Below are positions 47,701 to 55,448 of a DNA stretch of 64,000 bases, in pieces. The position numbers were made by a program, and so were the translations under genes. Each line of letters opens with the position of its first letter. The first letter of the stretch is position 1. The stretch is from Mycolicibacter icosiumassiliensis (GTDB taxonomy: Bacteria; Actinomycetota; Actinomycetes; Mycobacteriales; Mycobacteriaceae): NCBI RefSeq assembly GCF_900078685.2, contig NZ_LT546166.1:787111-851110 (forward strand). Direction: 5' to 3'. Below the pieces are notes generated by a model. It saw only the letters and a list, made by a program, of their open reading frames with translations, was not told the origin of the DNA and made no database searches.

Positions 47701-48855
47701 CGAGTGGTCGCGCACCGATCCCCGCCGACCCTGACCATCACCCTGCCGCGGCCGATCAAGGTGACCGGAGTCCGGTTCACCCCCAGCCAATCCCCGCTGC
47801 CGGCGCACCCCACGCTGGTCGCCATCGACCTGGGCTCCGGTCCCCAGGTCCGGGACCTGACGGAATCCGACGACCAGCAGGTGCGGTTGCTGCCGCGGGT
47901 CACCGACACGGTGACGATCAGCCTGCTGGGGTGGGAGGACGTGATCGACCGCACCGCGCTCGGCTTCGACCAGCTCAAACCGCCGGGGCTGGCCGAGGTC
48001 AGCGTGCTCGGCGCCGACGGACGTCCCGTTGCCCCCGCCGACCCCGCCCGCAACCGGGCACGCCAGGTCAGCATCGACTGCGACCACGGCCCGATCATCG
48101 CGATCGCCGGACGGTTCGTGCACACCTCGATCACCACCACGGTCGGTGCGCTGCTCGACGACGGGCCAGTGGCGGCGCAGGCATGCGATCTGCGTCCGAT
48201 CGCGTTGCCGCCTGGCGCGCAGGAATTGCTGATCAGCCCGGGCCCGGCGTTCGTCGTCGACGGAGCGACGCTGTCCGGGCCATCGGCAGCCACCGGTGCA
48301 GCCACGACCACTCCCGCGGTCCTGGGCCGGTGGGGCGCGGACCGGCGTGAAGTGACGGTGCCCGCCTCGGTCGCCGCTCGGGTACTGGTCGTTCCGGAGA
48401 GCATCAACGGCGGGGGGGTGGCGCGCACCTCAGACGGCACCCGATTGGCTCCGGTCGCGGTCAATGGGTGGCAGCAGGGCTTTGTGCTGCCCGCGGGCAC
48501 CGACGGCACGATCACGCTGATCTTCGGGCCGAACCGGATGTACCGGTTCGGCATGGCCGGCGGGCTGGCTCTGCTGCCGCTGCTGGCGTTGTGGACGGCT
48601 ATGCCGGCCACTCCGCCGGGGTGCAGCTTGCGGCCCTGGTCTCGGTGGCAATCCTGGCGGCGACGGCGGTGGTCGCAAGCGGTGATCGCAAGCTCGACGG
48701 AGTCGAGGGCAGCGGGCCACCGCAATAAGCCCAGCCGACGGAGTCGAGGGCAGCGGGCCACCGCAATAGGCCCAGCCGACGGAGTCGGGCGAAGCGGGCC
48801 AGCGCCCATAGGCCGAGCGGTGGTTGCGGCAGGCTGCCGCGAATGGCACCCATAG
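44764..48855 (+). CDS. aftD: Arabinofuranosyltransferase AftD, C-terminus altered
   Basis: Large GT-C membrane enzyme adding alpha-1,3/5-arabinofuranose to arabinogalactan and lipoarabinomannan. It has an N-terminal multi-helix domain with the GT-C acidic motif near residue 35 (ISPDTKLDLTIAP), LPFGQVQNQAYGYLFPHG, and a long periplasmic part with carbohydrate-binding-like modules (AAIDGDSGTAWVSN; AAADGDPGTAWTAS). From GTG 44764 similarity holds to RFGMAGGLALLPLLALW (about 48600). After that the open frame becomes Arg-rich. The family's true end (DGYAGHSAGVQLAALVSVAI) is found in another frame, ending at 48728. About 80 residues with two membrane helices are missing between them. The M. tuberculosis protein is about 1,400 residues. 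Confidence 0.9.
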   Translation: MTPLSRRWLWLVGAVSLTLSLLQAPGRISPDTKLDLTIAPLRFLARAANLWSSELPFGQVQNQAYGYLFPHGTFFLAGDLLGLPGWIVQRLWWAVLLTVGFWGLLRVAETLRIGTPTARLIGATVFALSPRVLTTLGSISSETLPMMLAPWVLLPVIRALGAPGDPSQDTPERPARVLAGQAGVAVALMGAVNAVATLAGCLPAMIWWLCHRPNRRWWRFTGWWLLALALAVTWWVVALLLLGRVSPPFLDFIESAGVTTRWTSLTEMLRGTHSWTPFVAPNATAGAPLVTRPVMILGTCLVAAAGLAGLTGLLARRAPGAARLVTMLLIGVTLLAIGYAGGLGSPLAHSVQAFLDGAGAPLRNLHKLESVIRIPIVLGLTHLLGRIPLPGSAPAPVWRRAFAHPEHHKSAAVGLVVLTAVLVSTSLAWTGRLTPPGTFSAMPQYWRDAAAWLAEHNSGGPTPGRVLVAPGAPFATQTWGTSHDEPLQVLSEIGAGPWGVRDSIPLTPPQTIRALDSVQRLFAAGRPSAGLADTLIRQGISYLVVRNDLDPDTSRSARPLLVHRAVDGSPGLQRVAQFGDPVGSGTVPGFVADSGLRPAYPAIEIYRDLTDLDAMPRVDGGPEVLLRLDEHRRLRGEPVLGPVLLTADARRADLGAPVVTVTDTPLARETDYGRVDDHSSTIRAAGDARHTLSRVPDYPTPGASTVFGGWLGGRLTASSSSSDATTLPDVAPSTSPAAAIDGDSGTAWVSNALQSAVGQWLQVDFDHPLTNGTITVTPSATAVGAQVRRIQISTVNGTTTLRFDRAGEPLIAALPYGETPWVRITASGTDDGSPGVQFGITDLAITQYDASGFAHPVDLRHTALVPAPPAGAQVAQWDLGTGLPGRTGCATADGAVRCAASMMLEPEEPATFSRTLNVPRPMSVTPIVWVRPRQGPNLVDLIAEPGTLRARGDADVLDVLGSAYAAADGDPGTAWTASQRVVAHRSPPTLTITLPRPIKVTGVRFTPSQSPLPAHPTLVAIDLGSGPQVRDLTESDDQQVRLLPRVTDTVTISLLGWEDVIDRTALGFDQLKPPGLAEVSVLGADGRPVAPADPARNRARQVSIDCDHGPIIAIAGRFVHTSITTTVGALLDDGPVAAQACDLRPIALPPGAQELLISPGPAFVVDGATLSGPSAATGAATTTPAVLGRWGADRREVTVPASVAARVLVVPESINGGGVARTSDGTRLAPVAVNGWQQGFVLPAGTDGTITLIFGPNRMYRFGMAGGLALLPLLALWTAMPATPPGCSLRPWSRWQSWRRRRWSQAVIASSTESRAAGHRNKPSRRSRGQRATAIGPADGVGRSGPAPIGRAVVAAGCREWHP
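48695..48817 (+). repeat. Three tandem copies of a 41-bp repeat
   Basis: Units start at 48695, 48736 and 48777 with CGACGGAGTCG. The first two differ by one base (CAATAAGCC against CAATAGGCC); the third is diverged. The stop codon of the C-terminal aftD frame (TAA, 48726-48728) lies in the first unit. The repeats separate aftD from the convergent hypothetical gene. Confidence 0.85.
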
Positions 48856-48904
48856 GCGCGCTCCCGCAACACCTGCACCGTGCGCACCGTCGGCCCGACA
48901 TAGT

Positions 48905-48992
48905 GTGCTGTCCGAATCGGGTATCACCGGCGATATCACCACCTGGCCATCCAACAGGCGCTAGCGCATGCGATAGCCAATTCGAACAGCAC
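48905..48992. repeat. 21-bp imperfect inverted repeat with a 46-bp centre
   Basis: Left arm 48905-48925 and right arm 48972-48992 are complementary in 18 of 21 positions (core CTGTyCGAATyGG). The centre contains two direct TATCACC copies. It lies between aftD and the convergent gene ending at 49045. It could be a bidirectional terminator or the remnant of a small mobile element. No transposase is present. Confidence 0.6.
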
Positions 48993-49044
48993 CACATGGT
49001 TCTGCCACGAGGCCGGTGGGGCCCACGTGGCATCTGGGGTGATG

Positions 49045-49971
49045 CTACTGCGCGGCTTCGAGCTTCTCGATCTGCGTGTTGAACAGCTTCACCAGGTCCT
49101 CGGCGTGCGTGGCGTCATCGGATCCGTCGCTTTCCATCCGCAAGCCGATGTCGTTGCTGGTCGCCACCACGAGCACCCCGCGGTAATAGCCGGAGATGGT
49201 GGAGGCCGTGATCGAGATCGGCAACCGGATGGCGGCCTTGCTGGCGCTGGTGATCACCGTCGCGACCGCCCACGGCGGCACCCCATCCGCATCCAGCGGG
49301 TTCATCTGGATGTCGGTGGTCACCGAACGCCCACCCTGCTCAAAGGTCTGCTTGAACGTCTGGCACTTCTCCACGAACCGCTTGAGGTTCGGGTGATCCG
49401 GCGTCAGGGCCAGCCGCACCCGCATGGTGTGCAGGCCGCCGGGCTGCAGCTTGGCCAGCGTCGCCGTCGCCGTCTGCGTGGCGGAGGAGGGACTGGAGTA
49501 GAAGTCGGCGCATTCGGGCGGGTCGACCGTCAGATTCGGCATGTCCGACGGCGTGTCGCCGGCGCTGTTCACCCCGCTGATCCACTTCCCGCCGGACGGG
49601 TCCGGGAAGGAAGACCGCTCCACCAGCATCTCCGACGTCAGGTTCGTGATGTCTGGCTTACGAGACGGCTTGTCCGCTGCCGTGAGTCGGCCGCCCAGGC
49701 TCAGAACCAGACCGGCGACCACCGCGACTACCACCGCAGCCGCGGCCAGCGACAGCCACAACACCTTGCGTGACCTGGGCTCGGGCCCCGGGACCGGCCA
49801 CGGCGCACCATAGGGCGGGTAGCCCCCGGGTGCCACGCCGACGGCGTCGTCCTCCACCCACAGCGGCCAGCCGGGGGGCGGGGGCGGCCACGTCGGGTCC
49901 GGCGCCCAGTTGGCATCCGGTGCCCAGCCAGGTGGCGCGGGCGGCCAGTTGGGCGGTGGGTTGAAACGCAT
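49045..49971 (-). CDS. Pro-rich single-pass membrane protein of unknown function
   Basis: A 308-residue protein. Residues 1-65 are Pro/Trp-rich with repeated NWAPDPTWPPPPPGWP-type units and cytoplasmic. A single membrane helix (VLWLSLAAAAVVVAVVAGLVL, about 70-90) follows, and residues 100-308 form an extracytoplasmic domain with two Cys (ECADFY near 157; EKCQTF near 205). The architecture is common in mycobacterial proteins that expose a small sensor-like domain outside the membrane. I do not recognise a specific function. It is convergent with aftD and divergent from gabD1. Confidence 0.8.
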   Translation of the reverse strand: MRFNPPPNWPPAPPGWAPDANWAPDPTWPPPPPGWPLWVEDDAVGVAPGGYPPYGAPWPVPGPEPRSRKVLWLSLAAAAVVVAVVAGLVLSLGGRLTAADKPSRKPDITNLTSEMLVERSSFPDPSGGKWISGVNSAGDTPSDMPNLTVDPPECADFYSSPSSATQTATATLAKLQPGGLHTMRVRLALTPDHPNLKRFVEKCQTFKQTFEQGGRSVTTDIQMNPLDADGVPPWAVATVITSASKAAIRLPISITASTISGYYRGVLVVATSNDIGLRMESDGSDDATHAEDLVKLFNTQIEKLEAAQ

Positions 49972-50084
49972 CGGGCAACTCCCGTATCGATGTACTGACG
50001 CTGGCTCGTGGCGAGCCTACGCGGTTCGATAGTGGCAGGCTGGACATGCACTCTCTCACCGCAGCGCTTTCGAAGGAGGCCCGC

Positions 50085-51467
50085 GTGCCCGCAACACCGA
50101 TAGCCACGACCAACCCGGCCACCGGCGAAACGGTCGAGACGTTCACCGCAGCCAGCGACGCGGAGGTCGATGCCGCGATCACGCGCGCGGCGAATCGCTT
50201 CGTCGACTACCGTCGCACCGGTTTCGCTCAGCGCGCCAGCTGGATGCACGCCGCCGCTGATCTGCTGGAGACCGAAGCCGACGAGGTCGCCGCGATGATG
50301 ACCCTTGAGATGGGCAAGACGCTGACTTCGGCCAAGGCCGAAGCACTCAAGTGCGTCAAGGGCTTCCGCTACTACGCCGACCATAGTGAAGAGTTGCTGG
50401 CCGACGAGGTCGCCGACGCCTCGAAGGTCAATGCTTCCAAGGCGTTCGCCCGGTACCAGCCGCTGGGGGTGGTGTTGGCGGTGATGCCGTGGAACTTCCC
50501 GCTGTGGCAGGCGGTGCGATTTGCCGCCCCCGCCCTGATGGCCGGCAACGTGGGCCTGCTCAAACACGCCTCGAACGTGCCGCAGACCGCGCTGTACCTC
50601 GCCGACCTGTTGGCCCGCGCCGGTTTCCCTGAGGGCTGCTTCCAGACTCTGCTGATCTCCTCGGGGGCTGTCGAGCGCGTGCTGCGCGACCCGCGGGTGG
50701 TGGCAGCAACCCTGACCGGCAGCGAGCCCGCCGGGCGTTCGGTCGCCGCTATCGCCGGCGACGAGGTCAAACACACCGTGCTGGAATTGGGCGGCAGCGA
50801 CCCGTTCATTGTGATGCCGTCGGCCGATCTGGCGGCCGCGGTGCGCACCGCGGTCACCGCTCGGGTGCAGAATAACGGCCAATCATGCATCGCGGCAAAG
50901 CGATTCATTGTCCACACCGACATCTATGACGACTTCGTCACGCAGTTCGTCAGCCAGATGTCGGCGCTGCGGGTCGGCGACCCGACCGACCCGGACACCG
51001 ACGTCGGACCGTTGGCCACCGAAGCGGGCCGCGACGAAGTCGCGCAGCAGGTCGATGCCGCTGCCGCAGCGGGCGCGGTAATTCGTTGTGGCGGCAAGCG
51101 ACTCAACCGTCCGGGCTGGTTCTACCCGCCCACCGTAATCACCGACATCGGCCGCGACATGGCGATCTTCACCGAGGAGGTGTTCGGCCCGGTGGCATCG
51201 GTGTACCGCGCCGCCGACATCGACGAGGCCATCGAGATCGCCAACGCCAGCCCGTTCGGGCTGGGGTCCAATGCCTGGACCCGGGATGAGGCGGAGATCA
51301 GCCGGTTTGCCGACGAGATCGAGGCCGGCCAGGTCTTCATCAACGGCATGACGGTGTCCTACCCGGAGCTGCCGTTCGGCGGGATCAAGCGATCCGGATA
51401 CGGCCGAGAACTCTCGGGCCACGGCATCCGCGAGTTCTGCAACCTCAAGACGGTGTGGGTGGCCTGA
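50085..51467 (+). CDS. gabD1: Succinate-semialdehyde dehydrogenase GabD1
   Basis: A 460-residue NADP+-dependent aldehyde dehydrogenase converting succinate semialdehyde to succinate. The start IATTNPATGETVETF, PWNFPLWQAVRFAAPALMAG, the catalytic Glu in TVLELGGSDPFIV and catalytic Cys268 in NNGQSCIAAKRF are visible. It is closely related to M. tuberculosis GabD1 (Rv0234c). GTG 50085 has AAGGAGG five bases upstream, so the in-frame ATG at 50046 is less likely. In M. tuberculosis it also lies close to aftD. Confidence 0.94.
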   Translation: MPATPIATTNPATGETVETFTAASDAEVDAAITRAANRFVDYRRTGFAQRASWMHAAADLLETEADEVAAMMTLEMGKTLTSAKAEALKCVKGFRYYADHSEELLADEVADASKVNASKAFARYQPLGVVLAVMPWNFPLWQAVRFAAPALMAGNVGLLKHASNVPQTALYLADLLARAGFPEGCFQTLLISSGAVERVLRDPRVVAATLTGSEPAGRSVAAIAGDEVKHTVLELGGSDPFIVMPSADLAAAVRTAVTARVQNNGQSCIAAKRFIVHTDIYDDFVTQFVSQMSALRVGDPTDPDTDVGPLATEAGRDEVAQQVDAAAAAGAVIRCGGKRLNRPGWFYPPTVITDIGRDMAIFTEEVFGPVASVYRAADIDEAIEIANASPFGLGSNAWTRDEAEISRFADEIEAGQVFINGMTVSYPELPFGGIKRSGYGRELSGHGIREFCNLKTVWVA

Positions 51468-51476
51468 CGCCAGGCA

Positions 51477-52079
51477 TCAGCCCGCGGCGAGCTTGCCGGC
51501 GACGCCCACCACCCGAGTGGCCAGGTGGTCGAGTGCGGCCAGGGTGGCCTCGTCCAGCTCGTTCTGGTTGTTCGGTCCGGTGATGTGCCCGACGCCGTAG
51601 GGGTTGCCGTCGGCGAACTTGATCGGGTCGGTGTAGCCGGGCGGGACCAGAATGCCGCCGAAATGCATTAGGGACACGTAGAGGTTCAACAACGTGGCTT
51701 CCTGCCCACCGTGGGCGGTCTGGGTGGAGGTGAAGCCGGCGTAGACCTTGTCCGCGAGTTCGCCCTTGGCCCACAAGCCGCCCAGCCCGTCCAGGAAGTT
51801 GCGGAGTTGTGCCGAGGGGGAACCGAATCGGGTGGGCGACCCGAAGATGACGGCGTCCGCCCAGACGATGTCGTCGCCGGTGGCCGCGGGCAGGTCCTTG
51901 GTCGCCGCGTAGTTGGCGCTCCACGCCGGGTTGTGGGCGAAGGTCTCCGGGTCGCGCGTCTCCTCGACGTGGCGCACACGGACCTCGGCGCCCGCCGCCT
52001 CGCCCGCCCGAGCCACCCGGTGCGCCATCTTGGTGCCGTGTCCGGTGGCCGAGTAGTAGATAACCGCCAACTTCGTCAT
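51477..52079 (-). CDS. wrbA: NAD(P)H:quinone oxidoreductase, WrbA family
   Basis: A 200-residue flavodoxin-like WrbA protein that reduces quinones by two electrons and protects against redox cycling. FMN-loop landmarks are IYYSATGHGTKMAHRVA, FGSPTRFGSPSAQLRNFLD and TSTQTAHGGQEATLLN. ATG 52079 is preferred to 52085 because AAAGAGAG then lies at normal spacing. It is the last of three flavoprotein genes in a minus-strand run, 10 bp from the convergent gabD1 end. Confidence 0.92.
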   Translation of the reverse strand: MTKLAVIYYSATGHGTKMAHRVARAGEAAGAEVRVRHVEETRDPETFAHNPAWSANYAATKDLPAATGDDIVWADAVIFGSPTRFGSPSAQLRNFLDGLGGLWAKGELADKVYAGFTSTQTAHGGQEATLLNLYVSLMHFGGILVPPGYTDPIKFADGNPYGVGHITGPNNQNELDEATLAALDHLATRVVGVAGKLAAG

Positions 52080-52096
52080 TGCCATCTCTCTTTCTG

Positions 52097-52690
52097 TCAG
52101 GCGCCTGCAAGCAGGCGTTGCATCTCATCGATTTCTGCGTTGACCGTATGGTTGTAGTGCGGTCCGCACAGTCTTAGTAGGCGGGTGAAATCGTTGGCCG
52201 CCTTGGTGATCCGTTCAGAAAGTCCCTGCGCGCCGAAGTCCGCGGTGGCGGCGAACACCCCGGTGGGTGATACCAGCGCATGCAGATAGCAGAACATCGG
52301 CCGCAGGGCGTGGTCCAGCAACAGCGAGTGGCGCTCAGTACCGCCGGTCGCCGCGATCAGCACGGGCGTTCCCGCCAGGGTCTGCTCGGGCAGCACGTCG
52401 AAGAAGGACTTGAACAACCCGCTGAAGGTCGCGTTGAACGTCGGCGTCACCGCGATCACCCCGTCGCTGCCTGCGATCGCCTCGAACACCGCCTCCAGCT
52501 CCGGTGCCGCGAACCCGGTCAGCATCGCGTCAGTGATCGCCCGAGCCAGGTGACGCAACTCGATGACCTCCAGGTCGACTTCAATATCGTCCAAGCCGAG
52601 CTCGGCGCGAACCGCGGCACCGAGCCGGTCGGCCAACAGCCGAGTCGACGACGGTTCACGCAGGCCGCCGCTGATCACGATCACCTTCAT
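52097..52690 (-). CDS. NADPH-dependent FMN reductase (CE1759 family)
   Basis: A 197-residue flavodoxin-fold FMN reductase. The start VIVISGGLREPSSTRLLAD and VIAVTPTFNATFSGLFKSFFD are the flavin-binding and family motifs. This subfamily is regularly found next to the luciferase-like oxidoreductase encoded just upstream, to which it would supply reduced FMN. Its ATG overlaps the stop of that gene by 4 bases (ATGA), so the two are coupled. Confidence 0.9.
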   Translation of the reverse strand: MKVIVISGGLREPSSTRLLADRLGAAVRAELGLDDIEVDLEVIELRHLARAITDAMLTGFAAPELEAVFEAIAGSDGVIAVTPTFNATFSGLFKSFFDVLPEQTLAGTPVLIAATGGTERHSLLLDHALRPMFCYLHALVSPTGVFAATADFGAQGLSERITKAANDFTRLLRLCGPHYNHTVNAEIDEMQRLLAGA

Positions 52691-53799
52691 GACGCCTCCT
52701 GGATCTCGGATTGCTGCGCAGCCTCGACCAGCGACTGGTGCGTCGGCGCACCGGGAACGTGCGCGGGCCGTCCGATAGCGAACTCCTTGCGCAGCACCGG
52801 GATTACCTGCTCACCCAGCAGGTCGAGCTGTTCGAGCACCGTCTTGAGCGGCAGACCTGCGTGGTCGACCAGGAACAGCTGGCGCTGGTAGTCGCCGACG
52901 TAGTCCCGGAAGCCCAAGGTCTTGTCGATCACCTGCTGCGGCGAGCCGACCGTCAGCGGGGTCTGCGCACTGAATTCCTCCAGGCTCGGTCCGTGCCCGT
53001 AGACCGGAGCGTTGTCGAAGTACGGCCGGAACTCGTTGACCGCATCCTGGCTGTTGGGCCGCAGGAACACCTGACCGCCCAAGCCCACGATCGCCTGGTC
53101 CGCGCCACCGTGGCCGTAGTGCTCGAAGCGCTGCCGGTAGAGCTGCACCATCCGCCTGGTGTGCGACGCCGGCCAGAAGATGTGGTTGGCGAAGAAGCCG
53201 TCACCGAAGTGCGCGGCCAGCTCGGCGATCTCGGGAGTGCGGATAGACCCGTGCCAGACGAACGGGGGAACCCCGTCCAGTGGACGCGGCGCCAGCGTGA
53301 ATCCATGCAGCGGGGTGCGGTGTTCACCGCTAAAGTCGACCACTTCCTCGCGCCACAGCCGGCGCAGCAACTGATAGTTCTCCACCGTCAGCGGGAGCGC
53401 GGCCCGGATGTCCTTGCCGAACCAGGGGTACACCGGTCCGGTGTTGCCACGCCCCAGCATCAGGTCCACCCGGCCGTCGGCGAGGTGTTGCAGCACGCTG
53501 TAGTCCTCGGCGATCTTCACCGGGTCGTTCGTGGTGATCAGCGTGGTGGCGGTGGTCAGCGCAATACGCTCGGTCTGCGCGGCGATGTAGCCCAGCAGGG
53601 TGGTCGGCGACGACGGGACGAACGGCGGGTTGTGGTGCTCGCCGGTGGCGAAGACGTCCAGGCCCACCTCCTCGGCCTTCTTGGCGATCGCCACGGTCGC
53701 CTTGATCCGCTCGGCTTCGGTCGGCGCGCGGCCGGTGGTCGGGTCGACGGTCACATCGCCGACGGTGAAGATGCCGAACTGCATACCCGTGCTCGTCAC
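52687..53799 (-). CDS. LLM-class flavin-dependent oxidoreductase (CE1758 family)
   Basis: A 370-residue luciferase-like monooxygenase of TIM-barrel fold. Landmarks are FATGEHHNPPFVPSSPTTLL, ALTTATTLITTNDPVKIAED and DLMLGRGNTGPVYPWFGKD. GTG 53799 follows AGGAGGG with a 6-base gap; ATG 53826 is also in frame. It forms a two-component pair with the following FMN reductase and then WrbA. The promoter faces a MarR gene across a region with a perfect 7-bp inverted repeat, so redox or phenolic compounds may induce it. The substrate is unknown. Confidence 0.9.
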   Translation of the reverse strand: MTSTGMQFGIFTVGDVTVDPTTGRAPTEAERIKATVAIAKKAEEVGLDVFATGEHHNPPFVPSSPTTLLGYIAAQTERIALTTATTLITTNDPVKIAEDYSVLQHLADGRVDLMLGRGNTGPVYPWFGKDIRAALPLTVENYQLLRRLWREEVVDFSGEHRTPLHGFTLAPRPLDGVPPFVWHGSIRTPEIAELAAHFGDGFFANHIFWPASHTRRMVQLYRQRFEHYGHGGADQAIVGLGGQVFLRPNSQDAVNEFRPYFDNAPVYGHGPSLEEFSAQTPLTVGSPQQVIDKTLGFRDYVGDYQRQLFLVDHAGLPLKTVLEQLDLLGEQVIPVLRKEFAIGRPAHVPGAPTHQSLVEAAQQSEIQEAS

Positions 53800-53838
53800 G
53801 GCGGGCCCTCCTCGTTCATTGATCAATACTGTACCTGA

Positions 53839-53856
53839 TAGTTGCTAACGCAACTA
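53839..53856. promoter_or_regulatory. TAGTTGC-N4-GCAACTA, candidate MarR operator
   Basis: Perfect 7-bp arms with a TAAC spacer, immediately followed by another palindrome, CAACTAGTTG (53851-53860). It lies 40 bp upstream of the LLM oxidoreductase start and about 88 bp upstream of the divergent MarR gene, in an AT-rich promoter region. The 18-bp size is normal for a MarR dimer site. Confidence 0.65.
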
Positions 53857-53943
53857 GTTGTTGTTCCATTCCCGCGTTCTCTAGCTGCTTAGCACGTCTA
53901 TCCACTTAGACGATTGTGATTTCGTCAACTATATTTAGGTCCC

Positions 53944-54402
53944 ATGGAGACAGGGTGGCTCAACGAGGAGGAACAGCGGATGTGGCGGGGCTACCTCGAC
54001 AGCACGCGCCTGCTGCTGCGCAGCCTGGACCGGCAGTTGGTCAGCGACTCAGGGCTGAGCCTGTCGGACTTCGAGATCCTGGCACTGTTGTCCGAGGCGC
54101 CGGACCGCCGGCTGCGGATGAATGAGTTGGCCGACATCACCGTGACGACCCGCAGCGGAGTCACCCGAGCGGTCAAACGGCTGACCGACGCCGGCTGGGT
54201 CCACCAGGTCAAGTGCGAGGAAGACAAACGGGGGCAGTACGCCGAGCTCACCGAGTCGGGCCTGGACAAGCTGCGCGCGGCAGCGCCCGGTCACGTCCAA
54301 GCGGTGCGTGCCGGCCTGTTCGACTCGCTCAGTCCGCGTGAGGTGGAACTGTTCACTCACTCCTACGCGCGGATCCGCGACAATCTGCTCGAGCACCAGT
54401 AG
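53944..54402 (+). CDS. MarR family transcriptional regulator
   Basis: A 152-residue MarR regulator with a winged helix: LSDFEILALLSEAPDRRLRM, ELADITVTTRSGVTRAVKRL (recognition helix, about 62-81) and VKCEEDKRGQYAELTESG (wing). It is divergent from the LLM/FMN-reductase/WrbA operon and probably represses it and itself through the palindrome at 53839-53856. There is a single Cys (in CEED), so one-Cys oxidative sensing cannot be excluded. Confidence 0.9.
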   Translation: METGWLNEEEQRMWRGYLDSTRLLLRSLDRQLVSDSGLSLSDFEILALLSEAPDRRLRMNELADITVTTRSGVTRAVKRLTDAGWVHQVKCEEDKRGQYAELTESGLDKLRAAAPGHVQAVRAGLFDSLSPREVELFTHSYARIRDNLLEHQ

Positions 54403-54455
54403 GCATTCTCGGCGAAGGCAACCGGTCGACGCACCAATCTCCATACGATCGAGCC

Positions 54456-55433
54456 ATGTCGCAGTGCCACACCGCGCGCGGACCCATCGATACCGCCGAC
54501 CTCGGCGTCACCCTGATGCACGAGCACGTGTTCATCATGACCACCGAGATCGCCCAGAACTATCCGGACGCCTGGGGCGACGAGGACGCTCGGGTAGCCG
54601 ACGCGATCGCCCGGCTGGGCGCATTGAAAGCGGCGGGCGTCGACACCATCGTCGACCTGACCGTGATCGGACTGGGCCGCTACATCCCGCGGATCGCCCG
54701 CGTTGCCGCCGGCACCGATCTGAACATCGTGGTGGCCACCGGGATCTACACCTACAACGACGTGCCGTTCTTCTACCACTATCGCGGACCCGGCACCATG
54801 CTGGACGGACCCGAGATCATGGCCGACATGTTCGTCCGCGACATCGAGTCCGGCATCGCCAACACCGGGATCAAGGCGGGAATCCTCAAGTGCGCCACCG
54901 ACGAACCGGGCGTGACTCCCGGCGTTGAGCGAGTGCTGCGTGCGGTGGCCAACGCCCACCGGCGCACCGGCGCACCGATCTCCACCCACACCCACGCCGG
55001 CACCCGCCGCGGTCTGGAGCAGCAGCGCATCTTTGCAGAAGAAGGCGTCGACCTGTCCCGGGTGGTGATCGGGCACTCCGGGGACAGCACCGACCTGGGC
55101 TACCTGGAAGAGCTGATCGCAGCGGGATCGTATCTGGGCATGGACCGCTTCGGCATCGACCTGATTCTGCCGTTCGAGGAGCGCGTGAACACGGTGGCGG
55201 CCATGTGCGAGCGCGGCCACGCCGACAAGATGGTGCTCTCCCACGACGCCAATTGCTATTTCGACGCGTTGCCCGGCGACCTGAGTTCGGTGGCCGCACC
55301 AAACTGGCACTATCTGCACATCCACAATGACGTCATTCCGGCGCTACGACAGCGCGGCGTCACCGAGGAGCAGCTGCGCACCATGCTGGTCGACAATCCG
55401 CGCAAGATCTTCGAGCACTCCGGCGGCTACTGA
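54456..55433 (+). CDS. php: Phosphotriesterase family protein (PLL lactonase, Php)
   Basis: A 325-residue binuclear-metal amidohydrolase. Metal ligands are His22 and His24 (LMHEHVF), the bridging Lys145 (GILKCATDE), His178 (STHTHAG), His207 (VIGHSGD) and Asp264 (LSHDANC). Sequence and place match M. tuberculosis Rv0230c (php), a phosphotriesterase-like lactonase acting on N-acyl-homoserine or other lactones with weak organophosphate activity. It lies 54 bp after the MarR gene and might share its transcript. It converges on a TetR gene. Confidence 0.93.
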   Translation: MSQCHTARGPIDTADLGVTLMHEHVFIMTTEIAQNYPDAWGDEDARVADAIARLGALKAAGVDTIVDLTVIGLGRYIPRIARVAAGTDLNIVVATGIYTYNDVPFFYHYRGPGTMLDGPEIMADMFVRDIESGIANTGIKAGILKCATDEPGVTPGVERVLRAVANAHRRTGAPISTHTHAGTRRGLEQQRIFAEEGVDLSRVVIGHSGDSTDLGYLEELIAAGSYLGMDRFGIDLILPFEERVNTVAAMCERGHADKMVLSHDANCYFDALPGDLSSVAAPNWHYLHIHNDVIPALRQRGVTEEQLRTMLVDNPRKIFEHSGGY

Positions 55434-55448
55434 GTCCGCACCCGGACG

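Noticed and set aside
48610..48855. The Arg-rich C-terminal extension of the open aftD frame as a genuine domain
   Set aside because: It is repeat-derived and out of register with the conserved AftD end, which is present in another frame.
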